Source: a bacterium (GTDB lineage: Bacteria > Pseudomonadota > Alphaproteobacteria > SP197). From it: a DNA stretch of 42,361 nt. The position numbers and the translations under genes were made by a program. Position 1 is the stretch's first letter; each line of letters begins with the position of its first letter. Positions 1 through 7,922 of this stretch are shown in pieces. The notes under the pieces were generated by a model. It made no database searches. It was not told where the DNA came from and worked only from the letters and a program-made list of their open reading frames with translations. The stretch is taken from positions 1-42,361 of the forward strand of contig JAPPGE010000028.1 in assembly GCA_028821455.1 (NCBI GenBank). The letters run 5' to 3'.

Positions 1-160
1 GGACCCGGCTGCAGAGCCGCGCCTTCGAACTCCTGGAGGTCAACCCCGATCGCACTGTTCCCATAAACATGACAGGTTGAGAGCACAGACCTCAGCCCAA
101 CAATGACGTCAAGTCATAACCTTGGGAGCCACTTGGCCACTTCAAACCCGATGAAGTTCC
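1..160 (+). mobile_element. Decayed insertion element, right end (copy A), cut by the window edge
   Basis: This stretch aligns without gaps to 10640-10799 (constant offset of 10639 bases), and its last 66 bases (95-160) also align to 20682-20747. It holds the C-terminal coding end of an unidentified protein (3-80) followed by an 80-base non-coding tail that ends in a terminal repeat at about 138-160 (core cgatgaagt, with ttcc at the end). Copy B has the same terminal sequence inverted at its other end, as expected of an insertion sequence or a MITE. The left part of copy A lies outside the window. The repeat and the inverted ends are seen; the element family was not recognised. Confidence 0.7.
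3..80 (+). pseudogene. C-terminal fragment of a transposase-like protein (copy A)
   Basis: Reading from base 3 gives 25 residues and a stop at 78-80. The fragment contains RAFELLEVNPDRTVPIN. Copy B encodes the near-identical RAFELLEGNPDRTAPMN at the equivalent place, also ending in TGA. Differences between the copies are mostly silent or conservative, which points to a real protein end in the parent element. A transposase is the natural guess from its position just inside a terminal repeat, but no catalytic residues are visible and the family is unknown. Confidence 0.5.
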
Positions 161-162
161 GG

Positions 163-1422
163 CTAGTCCCGGTGCAGTCCGGCGGCAATCTCCGTTGCGG
201 CGCGGATGCCGGAGAAGTAGGCGCCGTGACAGGTTCCCTGTCCGCCGACCATGGTGGCTTCGCCAGCGAAGAAGAGGCGATCGTCGATAGCGCGTGCCAG
301 GTGTTCTCGTTGATGGGCCTGACCGGGCCGCGCGCAGGCCCACGAACCCCGTGTCCAGGGGTCCGTGCTCCAGGCGGTTGTGATGGACCGCACGACGTGT
401 TTGCGTATGCCGTTGCCGAACACCTCGGCCACCCTGTCCACGGCGAAGTCGTGGCAGGCTTGTGGACCCTGCCGTTCGAGCCAGATCGCCTGGCGGCCAC
501 CAGCGAAGACGGCGGCGACGTTGAGACCCATGGCGCTGGCGTCGATCTTCGCCGTCTCACCGTGATGATTCCAGACCGTGTAGTGGCCACGGCCCGCAGC
601 GCCGAACACGTCCTTATCGAAAGCCACCCCCATCTTGTTCTCGGTGCCCATGGGCAGGCCATGGACGGCTTCCTGCTTCCAGTCGGGCAGCTGCGGCGAG
701 AAGCTGAGTTCGCCGGAACCCAGAATGCCCGTCGAAACCGTGCAGAGGGTGCGCCGCGCCGTCACGGTTCCCTTCGACGTCTCGACCGAGACGCCGGCCC
801 TCGACCAGTCGATGCGCTCCGCGCGTGCGTTGAGGGTGACCTCGACATCGGCACCCCACGTGGCGACCAGGCTGCCGTAGCCGCGCACCGCGGGATAGCC
901 GAGTTCCCCGGCGGAACTGGCGAAGTCGGCAGTGGACACCTCGTCGGCATCGAGGCCCCACGCCGTTGCGACGTTTTCCAGGAAGGGTGCCGCGTAGGTG
1001 TTCTCGAGGTCGATCACGTCGCTGATCGCGATATCCCGATTGCGTTCGGCAGCGGCCGCAATGGCGTCGTGACAATCGTCAAAGTAACGGCGGCAGGCGG
1101 CCCACTCGTCAGGAGCAAGCGCCGTGCCGTCGCGCACGAACCGGTGATTTTCCGGCTTGTACGCGTCGGCGGCGAACCTGCCGAGTTCGATACCCAGTTC
1201 ATCGCCGATTTCGGCAAATGGATTGCCGACCCCGGTGCCGAGCCAGGCGCAGCCCAGGTCGAACCATACGTCTGGCATGATCTCTTCGGAGTAGGCGCGC
1301 CCGCCTATGCGATGCGATGCCTCGATGACCGTGCAGGAGACCCCGAGCCGGACCAGTTCCTTTGCGGCCGCAAGTCCCGCCGTGCCTGCGCCAATGACAA
1401 CGACGTCAGGCTGTGTCGTCAT
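163..1422 (-). CDS. Flavin-dependent amine oxidase (NAD(P)/FAD-binding, monoamine oxidase-like)
   Basis: The 419-residue protein opens with an FAD-binding Rossmann motif (VVIGAGTAGLAAAKEL, GxGxxG at about 11-16), then an acidic ribose-binding residue (VIEA, about 35) and the RIGGR signature typical of the amine oxidase/monoamine oxidase family. The C-terminus has the second FAD motif (FFAGEATMVGGQGTCHGA, about 384-400). Members oxidise amines to aldehydes with release of ammonia and peroxide; the substrate here is unknown. A good ribosome site (gggaggt) precedes ATG at 1422. The gene is downstream of a PotD-like binding protein on the same strand, so polyamines or related amines are plausible substrates (inference). 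Its last codons and TAG stop lie within or against the terminal repeat of copy A, so the extreme C-terminus may derive from the element. Confidence 0.85.
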   Translation of the reverse strand: MTTQPDVVVIGAGTAGLAAAKELVRLGVSCTVIEASHRIGGRAYSEEIMPDVWFDLGCAWLGTGVGNPFAEIGDELGIELGRFAADAYKPENHRFVRDGTALAPDEWAACRRYFDDCHDAIAAAAERNRDIAISDVIDLENTYAAPFLENVATAWGLDADEVSTADFASSAGELGYPAVRGYGSLVATWGADVEVTLNARAERIDWSRAGVSVETSKGTVTARRTLCTVSTGILGSGELSFSPQLPDWKQEAVHGLPMGTENKMGVAFDKDVFGAAGRGHYTVWNHHGETAKIDASAMGLNVAAVFAGGRQAIWLERQGPQACHDFAVDRVAEVFGNGIRKHVVRSITTAWSTDPWTRGSWACARPGQAHQREHLARAIDDRLFFAGEATMVGGQGTCHGAYFSGIRAATEIAAGLHRD

Positions 1423-1475
1423 GCCGGACCTCCCGGGGGAAAGTCATGGGGAAAGGATGGGGTCGGCTCCTCAAG

Positions 1476-1509
1476 CCGGTGACCGAACGCCGGGGCGCCC
1501 GGTCACCGG
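1476..1509 (-). promoter_or_regulatory. Intercistronic hairpin between binding-protein and amine-oxidase genes
   Basis: Two perfect 10-base arms (CCGGTGACCG at 1476-1485, its complement at 1500-1509) flank a 14-base loop. It lies just after the solute-binding protein gene in the direction of transcription and before the amine oxidase. No T-run follows on the minus strand, so an mRNA-stabilising or processing hairpin after a highly expressed binding-protein gene is more likely than a full terminator (inference). Confidence 0.45.
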
Positions 1510-1572
1510 TATGGAACCCTCGATGCGGATGAACCCGGATCTCTCGACAACGAGGGCGACCGACAGATGGCC

Positions 1573-2706
1573 TTAGTATCCTGCCTTGATCTCCGCGAAG
1601 AGCTCGGCAATTCGGCTTGAGAACTCATCCGACACCGGAATCTGGTACTTGCCTGCACCCAGTATGTCGTCCGGGTTGCGGCTGAGTCCCAGTTCGGCAA
1701 GCCGGGCCTCGCTCACCAGGTCGAAGGACTTCCGGTTGGAATGGCCATAGCCGTAGTCGTTGATCAGGAAACGACCGGATTCCGGACTGAGCAGGGAATT
1801 GACCACATCGTGAGCCTTGTCCACGTGCGGCGCATCGACGTAGATCATGGCACCGCACACCCATGTCAGGGCGCCTTCCTTCGGTGTTGCGAACCTGACC
1901 GGCACGCCTTCTGCCTTGAGGGCGACGGCTGAACTGTTCCAGGTCATGGCGGCAACCAGCTCACCGGCGGCAAGAGCCTGCTCGACGCTTGTCATGTCGT
2001 CGGTGTACATCCGGACCAGAGGCAGCTGTTCGCGCAGCAGGCTGGCGACCTTCTCGATGCTCTCTTCGGTCTCGAGCTCCTCGAACGGTATGCCGGCATA
2101 GATTGCCGCACACCACCAGCTGTCCCCTTCGTTGCCGATGATGGCGATCTTGTCCCTGTAGCGCTCGTCCCAGAGGATGCCCCACGACTCTTCTTCGCCT
2201 TCCGGGATCTCGACAATGTCGGTGCGGTAGGTGACCGAGGTCTGGCCCCAGTCCATAGGCGCGAAATAGGCCTCGTCGCCGACGGCAGCGATGGTCTTCA
2301 GGGAGGGGATGAGATCATCCCAGTGCGACAGCTTCGACGTGTCGAGCGGCTGGACGACACCGGCCTGCACCCACAGCGGCGCGTTCGCGTTGCAGGGGTG
2401 CAGGACATCCACGACGAAACCGGAGCGCACCTTGGCGAGGCCATCGTTGCTGCTGGCGTAGGGAGCCATGTCCGGATAGGCGCCATGCTTCTCGTTGTAC
2501 TCCCCCAACAGTTCCGGAATGTCGTATCCGCCCCAGGTGAAATAGAAAGCCTGCTCGTCCTGGGCAGCGGCCGGCCGGGCGATGACGGGCACCGTCATGA
2601 GCGAGACACCCGTGATGCCGAGGAGTTCACCAAGTTGGCGGCGCGACAGCTTGCCCCTTGATGCCTTCTCGATCATGTCGTCGACAGAATAGCTGCTGTG
2701 TTTCAT
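1573..2706 (-). CDS. PotD/PotF-like periplasmic solute-binding protein, Tat-type signal
   Basis: A 377-residue extracellular solute-binding protein of the spermidine/putrescine class. An upstream in-frame Met at 2805 exists, but ATG at 2706 has a clear ribosome site (gggagg, 8 bases away) and places a twin-arginine-like motif (SRRQL, residues 21-25) before a hydrophobic stretch and an alanine-rich cleavage region (RPAAAQ, about 43-48). The mature part begins with the family-typical FTWGGYDIPELLGEYNEKHG and later has NANAPLWVQAGVVQPLD. Such proteins capture polyamines or related cations for an ABC importer, but no permease or ATPase lies next to it, so it is an orphan here. It is followed by the amine oxidase, which suggests uptake and oxidation of the same amine (inference). 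Confidence 0.82.
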   Translation of the reverse strand: MKHSSYSVDDMIEKASRGKLSRRQLGELLGITGVSLMTVPVIARPAAAQDEQAFYFTWGGYDIPELLGEYNEKHGAYPDMAPYASSNDGLAKVRSGFVVDVLHPCNANAPLWVQAGVVQPLDTSKLSHWDDLIPSLKTIAAVGDEAYFAPMDWGQTSVTYRTDIVEIPEGEEESWGILWDERYRDKIAIIGNEGDSWWCAAIYAGIPFEELETEESIEKVASLLREQLPLVRMYTDDMTSVEQALAAGELVAAMTWNSSAVALKAEGVPVRFATPKEGALTWVCGAMIYVDAPHVDKAHDVVNSLLSPESGRFLINDYGYGHSNRKSFDLVSEARLAELGLSRNPDDILGAGKYQIPVSDEFSSRIAELFAEIKAGY

Positions 2707-2886
2707 CTGACGTTCCTCCCTGCTTGCGAACGCTGGATCCAGGTTCGCGCGATCAGTTTCCGATAGTCGAATCCTTGACCATCCGTTGGCCGCGGTCCAG
2801 TGCAATGTTCAGCACCACGCCACCTATGGTTGCCCGGATCTTACATGGGCAGGCTTTCTGCATGGCCGTTTGATGATCACTCCGCG

Positions 2887-3522
2887 CTAGAGGATCCGCC
2901 AGATCCAGCAACGATGGCGGATGTGGGGCTCCGACGCGATGGAGGCGAAGGGCTCGCCGGTTTCAACCAGCACCCACAGGCCTGAGTCGGCAAGGGTCCT
3001 CTGGCGCATCGCAAAGTCGTCCGGTTCGACATCCGATCGCAGGGTGTAGAGAACGAGGCCGTTCGGTCGCGTGATGCGGACTAGCTCGTCAAGCGCCGAT
3101 GCCGGTGCATGGTTGGGGGTAAACACACCGCACGCCGTCACGGCATCGAACGTGTTGGACGCATACGGGAGCCGCTTGCCGAGGTCCACCACGTGACAGT
3201 CCTCGTAGATGCCCTTCCGGCGGGCAACCTCCAGCATGCCCGGCGAGAGATCGTTCGCCACCATCCGGTCGAATCCGTGAGCCGCGAGGCGCTCACCCAG
3301 CATTCCGGTGCCGGCGCCGGCATCACAAAGAAGGACGTCAGGGGAGACGTGGCGCACGACAGCCCTGGCCAGTTCGATGTGGCCGCTCCAGCCGAAGTCA
3401 TCATTCATGGCCTCGTCGTAGACCTCGGCGGCTTCATCGTAGCGCTCGGTCAGCTGGCGTTTGTCCCTGGCCTGGTAGAAGCGGTTGGGATCGGCACTCG
3501 CGTTTGCGCGACGGACGGTCAT
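2887..3522 (-). CDS. Class I SAM-dependent methyltransferase (METTL27/Williams-Beuren type)
   Basis: The 211-residue protein has a clear class I methyltransferase core. Motif I is LLCDAGAGTGMLG (64-76), with D67 and the glycines that bind S-adenosylmethionine. An acidic motif II follows at ANDLSPGML (D91). The post-motif stretch FDAVTACGVFTPNHAP (125-140) and a late strand (NGLVLYTLRSD) complete the fold. The N-terminal segment LTERYDEAAEVYDEAMNDDFGW is typical of the methyltransferase-like 27 group, whose substrates are mostly unknown. A good ribosome site (aaagga) precedes ATG at 3522. The gene lies on the same strand as its neighbours but is separated from them by about 180 bases on each side. 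Confidence 0.82.
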   Translation of the reverse strand: MTVRRANASADPNRFYQARDKRQLTERYDEAAEVYDEAMNDDFGWSGHIELARAVVRHVSPDVLLCDAGAGTGMLGERLAAHGFDRMVANDLSPGMLEVARRKGIYEDCHVVDLGKRLPYASNTFDAVTACGVFTPNHAPASALDELVRITRPNGLVLYTLRSDVEPDDFAMRQRTLADSGLWVLVETGEPFASIASEPHIRHRCWIWRIL

Positions 3523-3698
3523 GGGTGTTCCTTTCCGGCCTGGTGCGAGGAGTCTGGCGTACGACGAGAACTTTGGGAATTGCCTATGAAACGCGTTCCG
3601 GCGAAGGCCCCGGCACGGTGGTGTCGGTGGGCACGCTTCGCACGCCCATCACCGCCGACAGGTTCGGCGCCATCAGCCGGACCTCGAACTAGATGCGT

Positions 3699-4799
3699 TC
3701 AGGGAGCGAGGGAGCGCAGGACCTCCTCGTCGATCGTCACGCCAAGTCCTGGCGCCTGGGGCAGGCTGGCCATGCCGTCCCTGATGACATAGTCGCAGGT
3801 GGCGAACTCGGCGCCGAGTTCCAGGTAGTCGTAGTAGAGCTCCGCATGAATGGAGTTCGGCATCACGGCGCAGGTGTGCAGCATGGCGACAAAGGCCACG
3901 GTCGTGCTGTTCCAGCAATGGGGCGAAATGAGCACCGAATGGGCGTCCGCCATGGCGCCAATCTCGAGCATCGTCACGATGCCGCCGGCCCCGGCGATGT
4001 CGGGGTTGAGGACGTCGGCCGCCCTTCTGTCGAGGAGGTTGCGGTAATGGCGCACCCCTGCCTGGCGCTCACCGGTGGTGATGCGCGATGTCGTGAGGGC
4101 GCGGAATTCGGCCAGGCCGTCAAGGTCGTCCCCGGCGAGCGGTTCCTCGATCCAGAAGGGTGCGTAAGGCTCGAACAGGCGGGCGGCGCGAAGCGCGTGG
4201 CGGCGGTCCTTCTGGACGGCGAAGTCGAGCATGATGTCGACATCCCAGCCGACCGCTTCCCGGGTCAGGCGGACGCAGGATTCGGCACCCTCGAGGGTGG
4301 GCTGACGCAGCGGGTAGATCTTGACGGCGCCATAACCCTGCGAACGCATCATCGCGCAACGCGCGGCGATGGCCTGAGGCGTCTGGACCGGTCCGTCCCA
4401 GGCGTTGGCGTAGACCGGCACACGGTCGATGATGGCGCCGCCGAGCATCGCGTGCACGGGCAACTGCGCCGATTGTCCGGCGAGGTCCCAGAGCGCGATC
4501 TCGATCGCGCTCGTCGCCGACGCATAGTCGATCCCGGGATGCTTGTAGGACATGGGTTCCACGACATGACGCAGGAAGGCGCGCGGACTGGCCTGTGGCA
4601 TCTGTTTCAGGGCCTCGCCCAGGGCGATGATGATCTCGCACGTTGCGGGCTCCCGGTAGGTGAGGGCATAGGCTTCGCCCCACCCGGTGAGGCCCTCGTC
4701 CGTCTCCAGTTTCACGAACACCATGGTCTGGCCCTCGGACCAGCCGTCCGAACTCGGCCTGGGACCGACCAGAAACGGTGTCACGCTGACGATCTTCAT
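3699..4799 (-). CDS. Mandelate racemase/muconate-lactonizing enzyme family protein (enolase superfamily)
   Basis: With ATG at 4799 (gggag eight bases upstream) the product is 366 residues; an upstream Met at 4868 lacks support. The N-terminal capping domain covers about 1-125 and the barrel follows. Expected metal ligands are D192 (MLDFA), E218 (IEEPL) and E244 (TTGER), with D267 (LNPDIAGAGG) and H294 (SPHCW) as the likely His-Asp dyad. The second-strand motif reads V-K160-I-Y162 where many members have KxK, so one of the usual lysine bases seems replaced by Tyr. Members abstract the proton alpha to a carboxylate in racemisation, cycloisomerisation or sugar-acid dehydration; the substrate cannot be told. 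It diverges from rpmJ. Confidence 0.85.
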   Translation of the reverse strand: MKIVSVTPFLVGPRPSSDGWSEGQTMVFVKLETDEGLTGWGEAYALTYREPATCEIIIALGEALKQMPQASPRAFLRHVVEPMSYKHPGIDYASATSAIEIALWDLAGQSAQLPVHAMLGGAIIDRVPVYANAWDGPVQTPQAIAARCAMMRSQGYGAVKIYPLRQPTLEGAESCVRLTREAVGWDVDIMLDFAVQKDRRHALRAARLFEPYAPFWIEEPLAGDDLDGLAEFRALTTSRITTGERQAGVRHYRNLLDRRAADVLNPDIAGAGGIVTMLEIGAMADAHSVLISPHCWNSTTVAFVAMLHTCAVMPNSIHAELYYDYLELGAEFATCDYVIRDGMASLPQAPGLGVTIDEEVLRSLAP

Positions 4800-4928
4800 C
4801 TGGAAACTCCCGGTTGACCTCGAATCCCGAAGCGTCGGGCGCCAGCCCGATCGGGGACCCCGCCGCATCGGACGCGGATTTCCATAGTAGGAAGAAATGA
4901 TTCCCTGCGGAACTGCGACAGCGTGCGC

Positions 4929-4968
4929 TCCTTCCGGCGGGCATGACGCGATTGACGCGCCGGAAGGA
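4929..4968. promoter_or_regulatory. 11-bp inverted repeat in the divergent enolase/rpmJ control region
   Basis: Arms TCCTTCCGGCG (4929-4939) and CGCCGGAAGGA (4958-4968) are perfect complements separated by 18 bases. The right arm falls inside the spacer of the candidate rpmJ promoter, so this could be an operator acting on rpmJ, on the divergent enolase-superfamily gene, or on both. It could also simply form an RNA hairpin. Seen directly; function inferred. Confidence 0.45.
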
Positions 4969-4981
4969 TATCGGCTAGTCT
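4952..4981 (+). promoter_or_regulatory. Candidate sigma70-type promoter for rpmJ
   Basis: A TTGACG hexamer at 4952-4957 and a TAGTCT hexamer at 4976-4981 are separated by 18 bases. The TTGAC core is the best conserved part of alphaproteobacterial housekeeping promoters; the -10 is weaker. Start of transcription would be near 4988, about 45 bases before rpmJ. The glc genes could be read from the same promoter. Confidence 0.4.
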
Positions 4982-5008
4982 GCCAGGCATGTGCACGGAG
5001 GGGCGGGA

Positions 5009-5024
5009 CCCCTCAGCCTAGGGG
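5009..5024 (+). promoter_or_regulatory. Hairpin covering the rpmJ ribosome-binding site
   Basis: CCCCT (5009-5013) can pair with AGGGG (5020-5024) across a 6-base loop. The right arm is the main part of the AGGGGG ribosome site that sits eight bases before the rpmJ ATG at 5033. Pairing would hide the site and lower translation. The stem is short, so this is a suggestion only. Confidence 0.3.
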
Positions 5025-5032
5025 GCCGACCC

Positions 5033-5158
5033 ATGAAGATCGTGAATTCCCTGCGCTCGATGAAGAAGCGCCACGCGAAGTGTCGCACCGTGCGCCGCAA
5101 GGGGCGCGTCTTCGTCATCAACAAGCAGAACCCCAGGTTCAAGGCACGCCAGGGTTGA
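5033..5158 (+). CDS. rpmJ: 50S ribosomal protein L36
   Basis: A 41-residue basic protein starting [14 protein letters not shown] and ending [12 protein letters not shown], the typical form of bacterial L36 in alphaproteobacteria. L36 binds 23S rRNA in the large subunit. Only one cysteine (C17) of the four zinc ligands of the canonical C+ form is present, so this is a zinc-independent (C-) version. ATG at 5033 is preceded by an AGGGGG ribosome site that may be masked by a small hairpin. The gene stands alone, away from the spc operon where the other L36 form is often found, and 43 bases before glcD. Confidence 0.95.
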   Translation: MKIVNSLRSMKKRHAKCRTVRRKGRVFVINKQNPRFKARQG

Positions 5159-5201
5159 AGAACCATGGCGGTGCGGTTGCCGGAGTCCGCGGACATCTGA
5201 C

Positions 5202-6695
5202 ATGACGATCGCCATGCCGCAGCCCGATCAGGGGGTTCTTGCGGCCCGCGACGGGTTTCTTGGCGAACTCGCTGCCATTGTTCCGCCCGATAACCTGGTC
5301 ACCGATGAGGCCGGTCTGAAGACCTACGAATGCGATGGTCTGTCCGCCTATCGGGAGCTACCCCTCGCCGTTGCCCTGCCGGAGACCACCGCAGAGGTGG
5401 CGCGCATTCTCGACCTGTGCCGGCGCCACCGCGTCAAGGTGGTGCCCCGAGGTTCGGGAACGGGTCTTTCCGGCGGCGCGCTGCCGCTCAGAGACGGACT
5501 CCTCCTGGGGCTCGGCAAGTTCAATCGCATCCTCGATATCGACTACGCCAACCGCTGCGTGACCGTGCAGCCGGGTGTGACCAACCTCGCCATCTCGCAG
5601 GCGGTGGACCATCGCGGATTCTACTACGCGCCTGATCCATCAAGTCAGCTCGCCTGTTCGATCGGCGGCAATGTCGCCGAGAACTCGGGCGGGGTGCATT
5701 GTCTCAAATACGGTGTGACGACCAACAATCTTCTCGGCCTCGAAATCGTGCTGATGTCCGGGGACATCGTCAGGATTGGCGGCAAGCACATGGACAGCGA
5801 CGGGTATGATCTGCTCGGTATCGTCACCGGATCGGAGGGGCTGCTTGGCGTCATCACCGAGGTGACCGTGCGCATCCTCCCCAAACCTGCCTCGGTGAGT
5901 ACCCTTCTCATCGGCTTCGATGGTCTCGTTCCGGCAGGCGAATGCGTGGCCGGCATCATCGCGTCGGGCATCATTCCGGCAGGCCTCGAGATGATGGACA
6001 GGGCTGCGGTGCACGCCACCGAGGAGTTCTGCCAGGCAGGGTATCCGCTCGATGTCGAGGCGCTGCTGATCTGCGAACTCGACGGTCCCAGCCCGGAAGT
6101 CGGCGAACTTGCCGACAGGGTCGAGAAGATCGCGGGGGATCTCGGGGCGCGCGTCATCAGGAGGGCGGCCAGCGACGAGGAGAGGGAACGCTTCTGGCTG
6201 GGGCGCAAGTCGGCCTTTCCTGCGGTGGGCCGGATGTCGCCCGATTACTACTGCATCGACGGCACCATCCCGCGGGGGCGGTTGGCGGAGGTCCTGACGC
6301 GCATGGAGGATCTGTCCACGCGCCATGGCCTTGGGGTGGTCAATGTCTTTCATGCCGGTGACGGCAACCTTCACCCCCTGATCATGTACGACATCGACAA
6401 GCCGGGCGATCTGGAAAGGGCGGAGGCTCTCGCCCGTGACATCCTGACCCTGTGTGTCGAGGTCGGTGGTGTCCTGAGCGGAGAGCACGGGATCGGCGTC
6501 GAGAAGCGTGATCTCATGGGGACCATGTTTTCGGATGCGGACCTCAAGCAGCAGCAGAGGGTGAAGTGCGCCTTTGACCCCGACGGACTGCTCAATCCGG
6601 GGAAGGTGTTCCCCGTTCTCCACCGGTGCGCCGAACTTGGACACATGCATGTCCACAGGGGCCAGGTGCCCTTTCCCGATCTCCCGCGGTTCTGA
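5202..6695 (+). CDS. glcD: Glycolate oxidase subunit GlcD, FAD-linked
   Basis: The 497-residue protein is a VAO-type FAD-linked oxidase. The FAD-binding domain shows PRGSGTGLSGG (82-92) and the strong GGNVAENSGGVHCLKYGVT stretch. The C-terminal domain contains NVFHAGDGNLHPL and GGVLSGEHGIGVEKR, both diagnostic of the GlcD/D-lactate dehydrogenase group. Together with GlcE and GlcF it forms membrane-associated glycolate oxidase, which converts glycolate to glyoxylate and feeds electrons to the respiratory chain. ATG at 5202 was chosen because it gives the usual family length. No strong ribosome site is visible. The GlcE start follows six bases after the stop. Confidence 0.95.
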   Translation: MTIAMPQPDQGVLAARDGFLGELAAIVPPDNLVTDEAGLKTYECDGLSAYRELPLAVALPETTAEVARILDLCRRHRVKVVPRGSGTGLSGGALPLRDGLLLGLGKFNRILDIDYANRCVTVQPGVTNLAISQAVDHRGFYYAPDPSSQLACSIGGNVAENSGGVHCLKYGVTTNNLLGLEIVLMSGDIVRIGGKHMDSDGYDLLGIVTGSEGLLGVITEVTVRILPKPASVSTLLIGFDGLVPAGECVAGIIASGIIPAGLEMMDRAAVHATEEFCQAGYPLDVEALLICELDGPSPEVGELADRVEKIAGDLGARVIRRAASDEERERFWLGRKSAFPAVGRMSPDYYCIDGTIPRGRLAEVLTRMEDLSTRHGLGVVNVFHAGDGNLHPLIMYDIDKPGDLERAEALARDILTLCVEVGGVLSGEHGIGVEKRDLMGTMFSDADLKQQQRVKCAFDPDGLLNPGKVFPVLHRCAELGHMHVHRGQVPFPDLPRF

Positions 6696-6700
6696 CCTCC

Positions 6701-7918
6701 ATGACCGGGAAGACCTTTCGCCCGGCGGACGAGACGGAACTCGCCGGCCTCGTGGCCTGGGCCGCCTCGGATGGCGTGCCTCTCGAGATCATCGGCAGCG
6801 GGAGCAAGCGGGGACTGGGCCACGCTATCGCCGCGGACCATGTGGTCGACATGTCTGAGCGCGCCGGAATCGTCGACTACGAACCAGCCGAACTGGTCCT
6901 CACCGCGGAGGCCGGAACCACGCTCTCCACGATCGAGACTCATCTCGGGGAGGCGAACCAGCAGATGGCCTTCGACCCTCCGGACTACGGTCCCCTGCTG
7001 GGCCATGCGGCGGCCACGGCGACCATTGGCGGAACCATGGCCGGCAACCTCTCAGGACCGCGACGGGTCAGCGCCGGGGCGGCGCGCGATCATGCGCTGG
7101 GCCTGGAGGCGGTGACCGGCCGGGGAGAGGTGATCCGGGCTGGCGGCCGCGTGATGAAGAACGTGACCGGCTACGATGTCACCAGACTGCTGTGTGGATC
7201 CTGGGGTACGCTGGCGGTCATCACCCGGCTCTCGATCAAGGTCCTGCCGGCACCCGAAAAGACCCGCACCCTCCTCGTCACTGGCCTGACGCCCTCCGCG
7301 GGCTGCCGGGTGATGGATGAGGTTCTCGCCTCGCCGCATTGTGTTTCGGCAGCCGCCTGGCTGCCGGCCGACATGGCGTCGAAGTCAGACGTCGGTTACG
7401 TGTCGTCACCCGGAGCTGCGGTCACGGCGGTGCGGATCGAGGGCCCCCCGGCATCGGTGCTCGCCCGCCATGACAGTCTGCGGTCAATGCTTGCCACGCA
7501 TGGTCCAGTGGAGGAACTTCATGGCCACAATTCCGGAGTGTTCTGGAAGGAGGTGCGTGACGTGGCAGCCTTCGTGGAACCCGAGGCTGCCGTCATGCGC
7601 CTGTCGGTGCCGCCCGCCTCGGGCGCCGTTGCCTGCGATCGCGTCACGGCGGCAGGTGGTCAGGCCTTTCTCGACTGGGGTGGGGGACTCGTCTGGTGCG
7701 CGTTCAAGCCATCGCCGGGGACGGCCACGGCCGTCAGGGACATCGCGACGGGCCTCGACGGTCACGCGACGCTCATACGGGCTGACGGAGAACTCAAGGC
7801 CGCAGTGCCTGTCTTCCATCCCCAGCCGGCGGAGCGGCGCGACCTCACGCGGCGCATTCGCGAAGGGTTTGATCCGTGCGGCATCCTCAATCCCGGCCGC
7901 ATGGGCATGGTGAACTAG
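6701..7918 (+). CDS. glcE: Glycolate oxidase subunit GlcE
   Basis: The 405-residue protein starts at ATG 6701, five bases after the GlcD stop, so translation is probably coupled; an in-frame upstream Met inside glcD is unlikely. It contains a single FAD-binding domain with IGSGSKRGLG near the N-terminus, TIGGTMAGNLSGPRR, and GGRVMKNVTGYDVTRLLCGS, the hallmark of GlcE. The C-terminal region is shorter and more variable than in GlcD, as usual. It ends with a conserved DPCGILNPGRMG. It works in complex with GlcD and GlcF. Confidence 0.94.
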   Translation: MTGKTFRPADETELAGLVAWAASDGVPLEIIGSGSKRGLGHAIAADHVVDMSERAGIVDYEPAELVLTAEAGTTLSTIETHLGEANQQMAFDPPDYGPLLGHAAATATIGGTMAGNLSGPRRVSAGAARDHALGLEAVTGRGEVIRAGGRVMKNVTGYDVTRLLCGSWGTLAVITRLSIKVLPAPEKTRTLLVTGLTPSAGCRVMDEVLASPHCVSAAAWLPADMASKSDVGYVSSPGAAVTAVRIEGPPASVLARHDSLRSMLATHGPVEELHGHNSGVFWKEVRDVAAFVEPEAAVMRLSVPPASGAVACDRVTAAGGQAFLDWGGGLVWCAFKPSPGTATAVRDIATGLDGHATLIRADGELKAAVPVFHPQPAERRDLTRRIREGFDPCGILNPGRMGMVN

Positions 7919-7922
7919 AGCC

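Noticed and set aside
103..1482. 459-codon plus-strand frame opposite the amine oxidase
   Set aside because: Its composition is that of an antisense shadow of a GC-rich gene; the minus-strand frame has clear FAD motifs and a ribosome site.
3544..3692. Plus-strand stretch with protein-like text (TLGIAYETRSGEGPGTVVSV) between two minus-strand genes
   Set aside because: It might be a gene remnant, but no family was recognised, no start or ribosome site is present, and it is only about 50 codons long.
5640..6656. 338-codon minus-strand frame inside glcD
   Set aside because: Pure antisense shadow; glcD has all family motifs.
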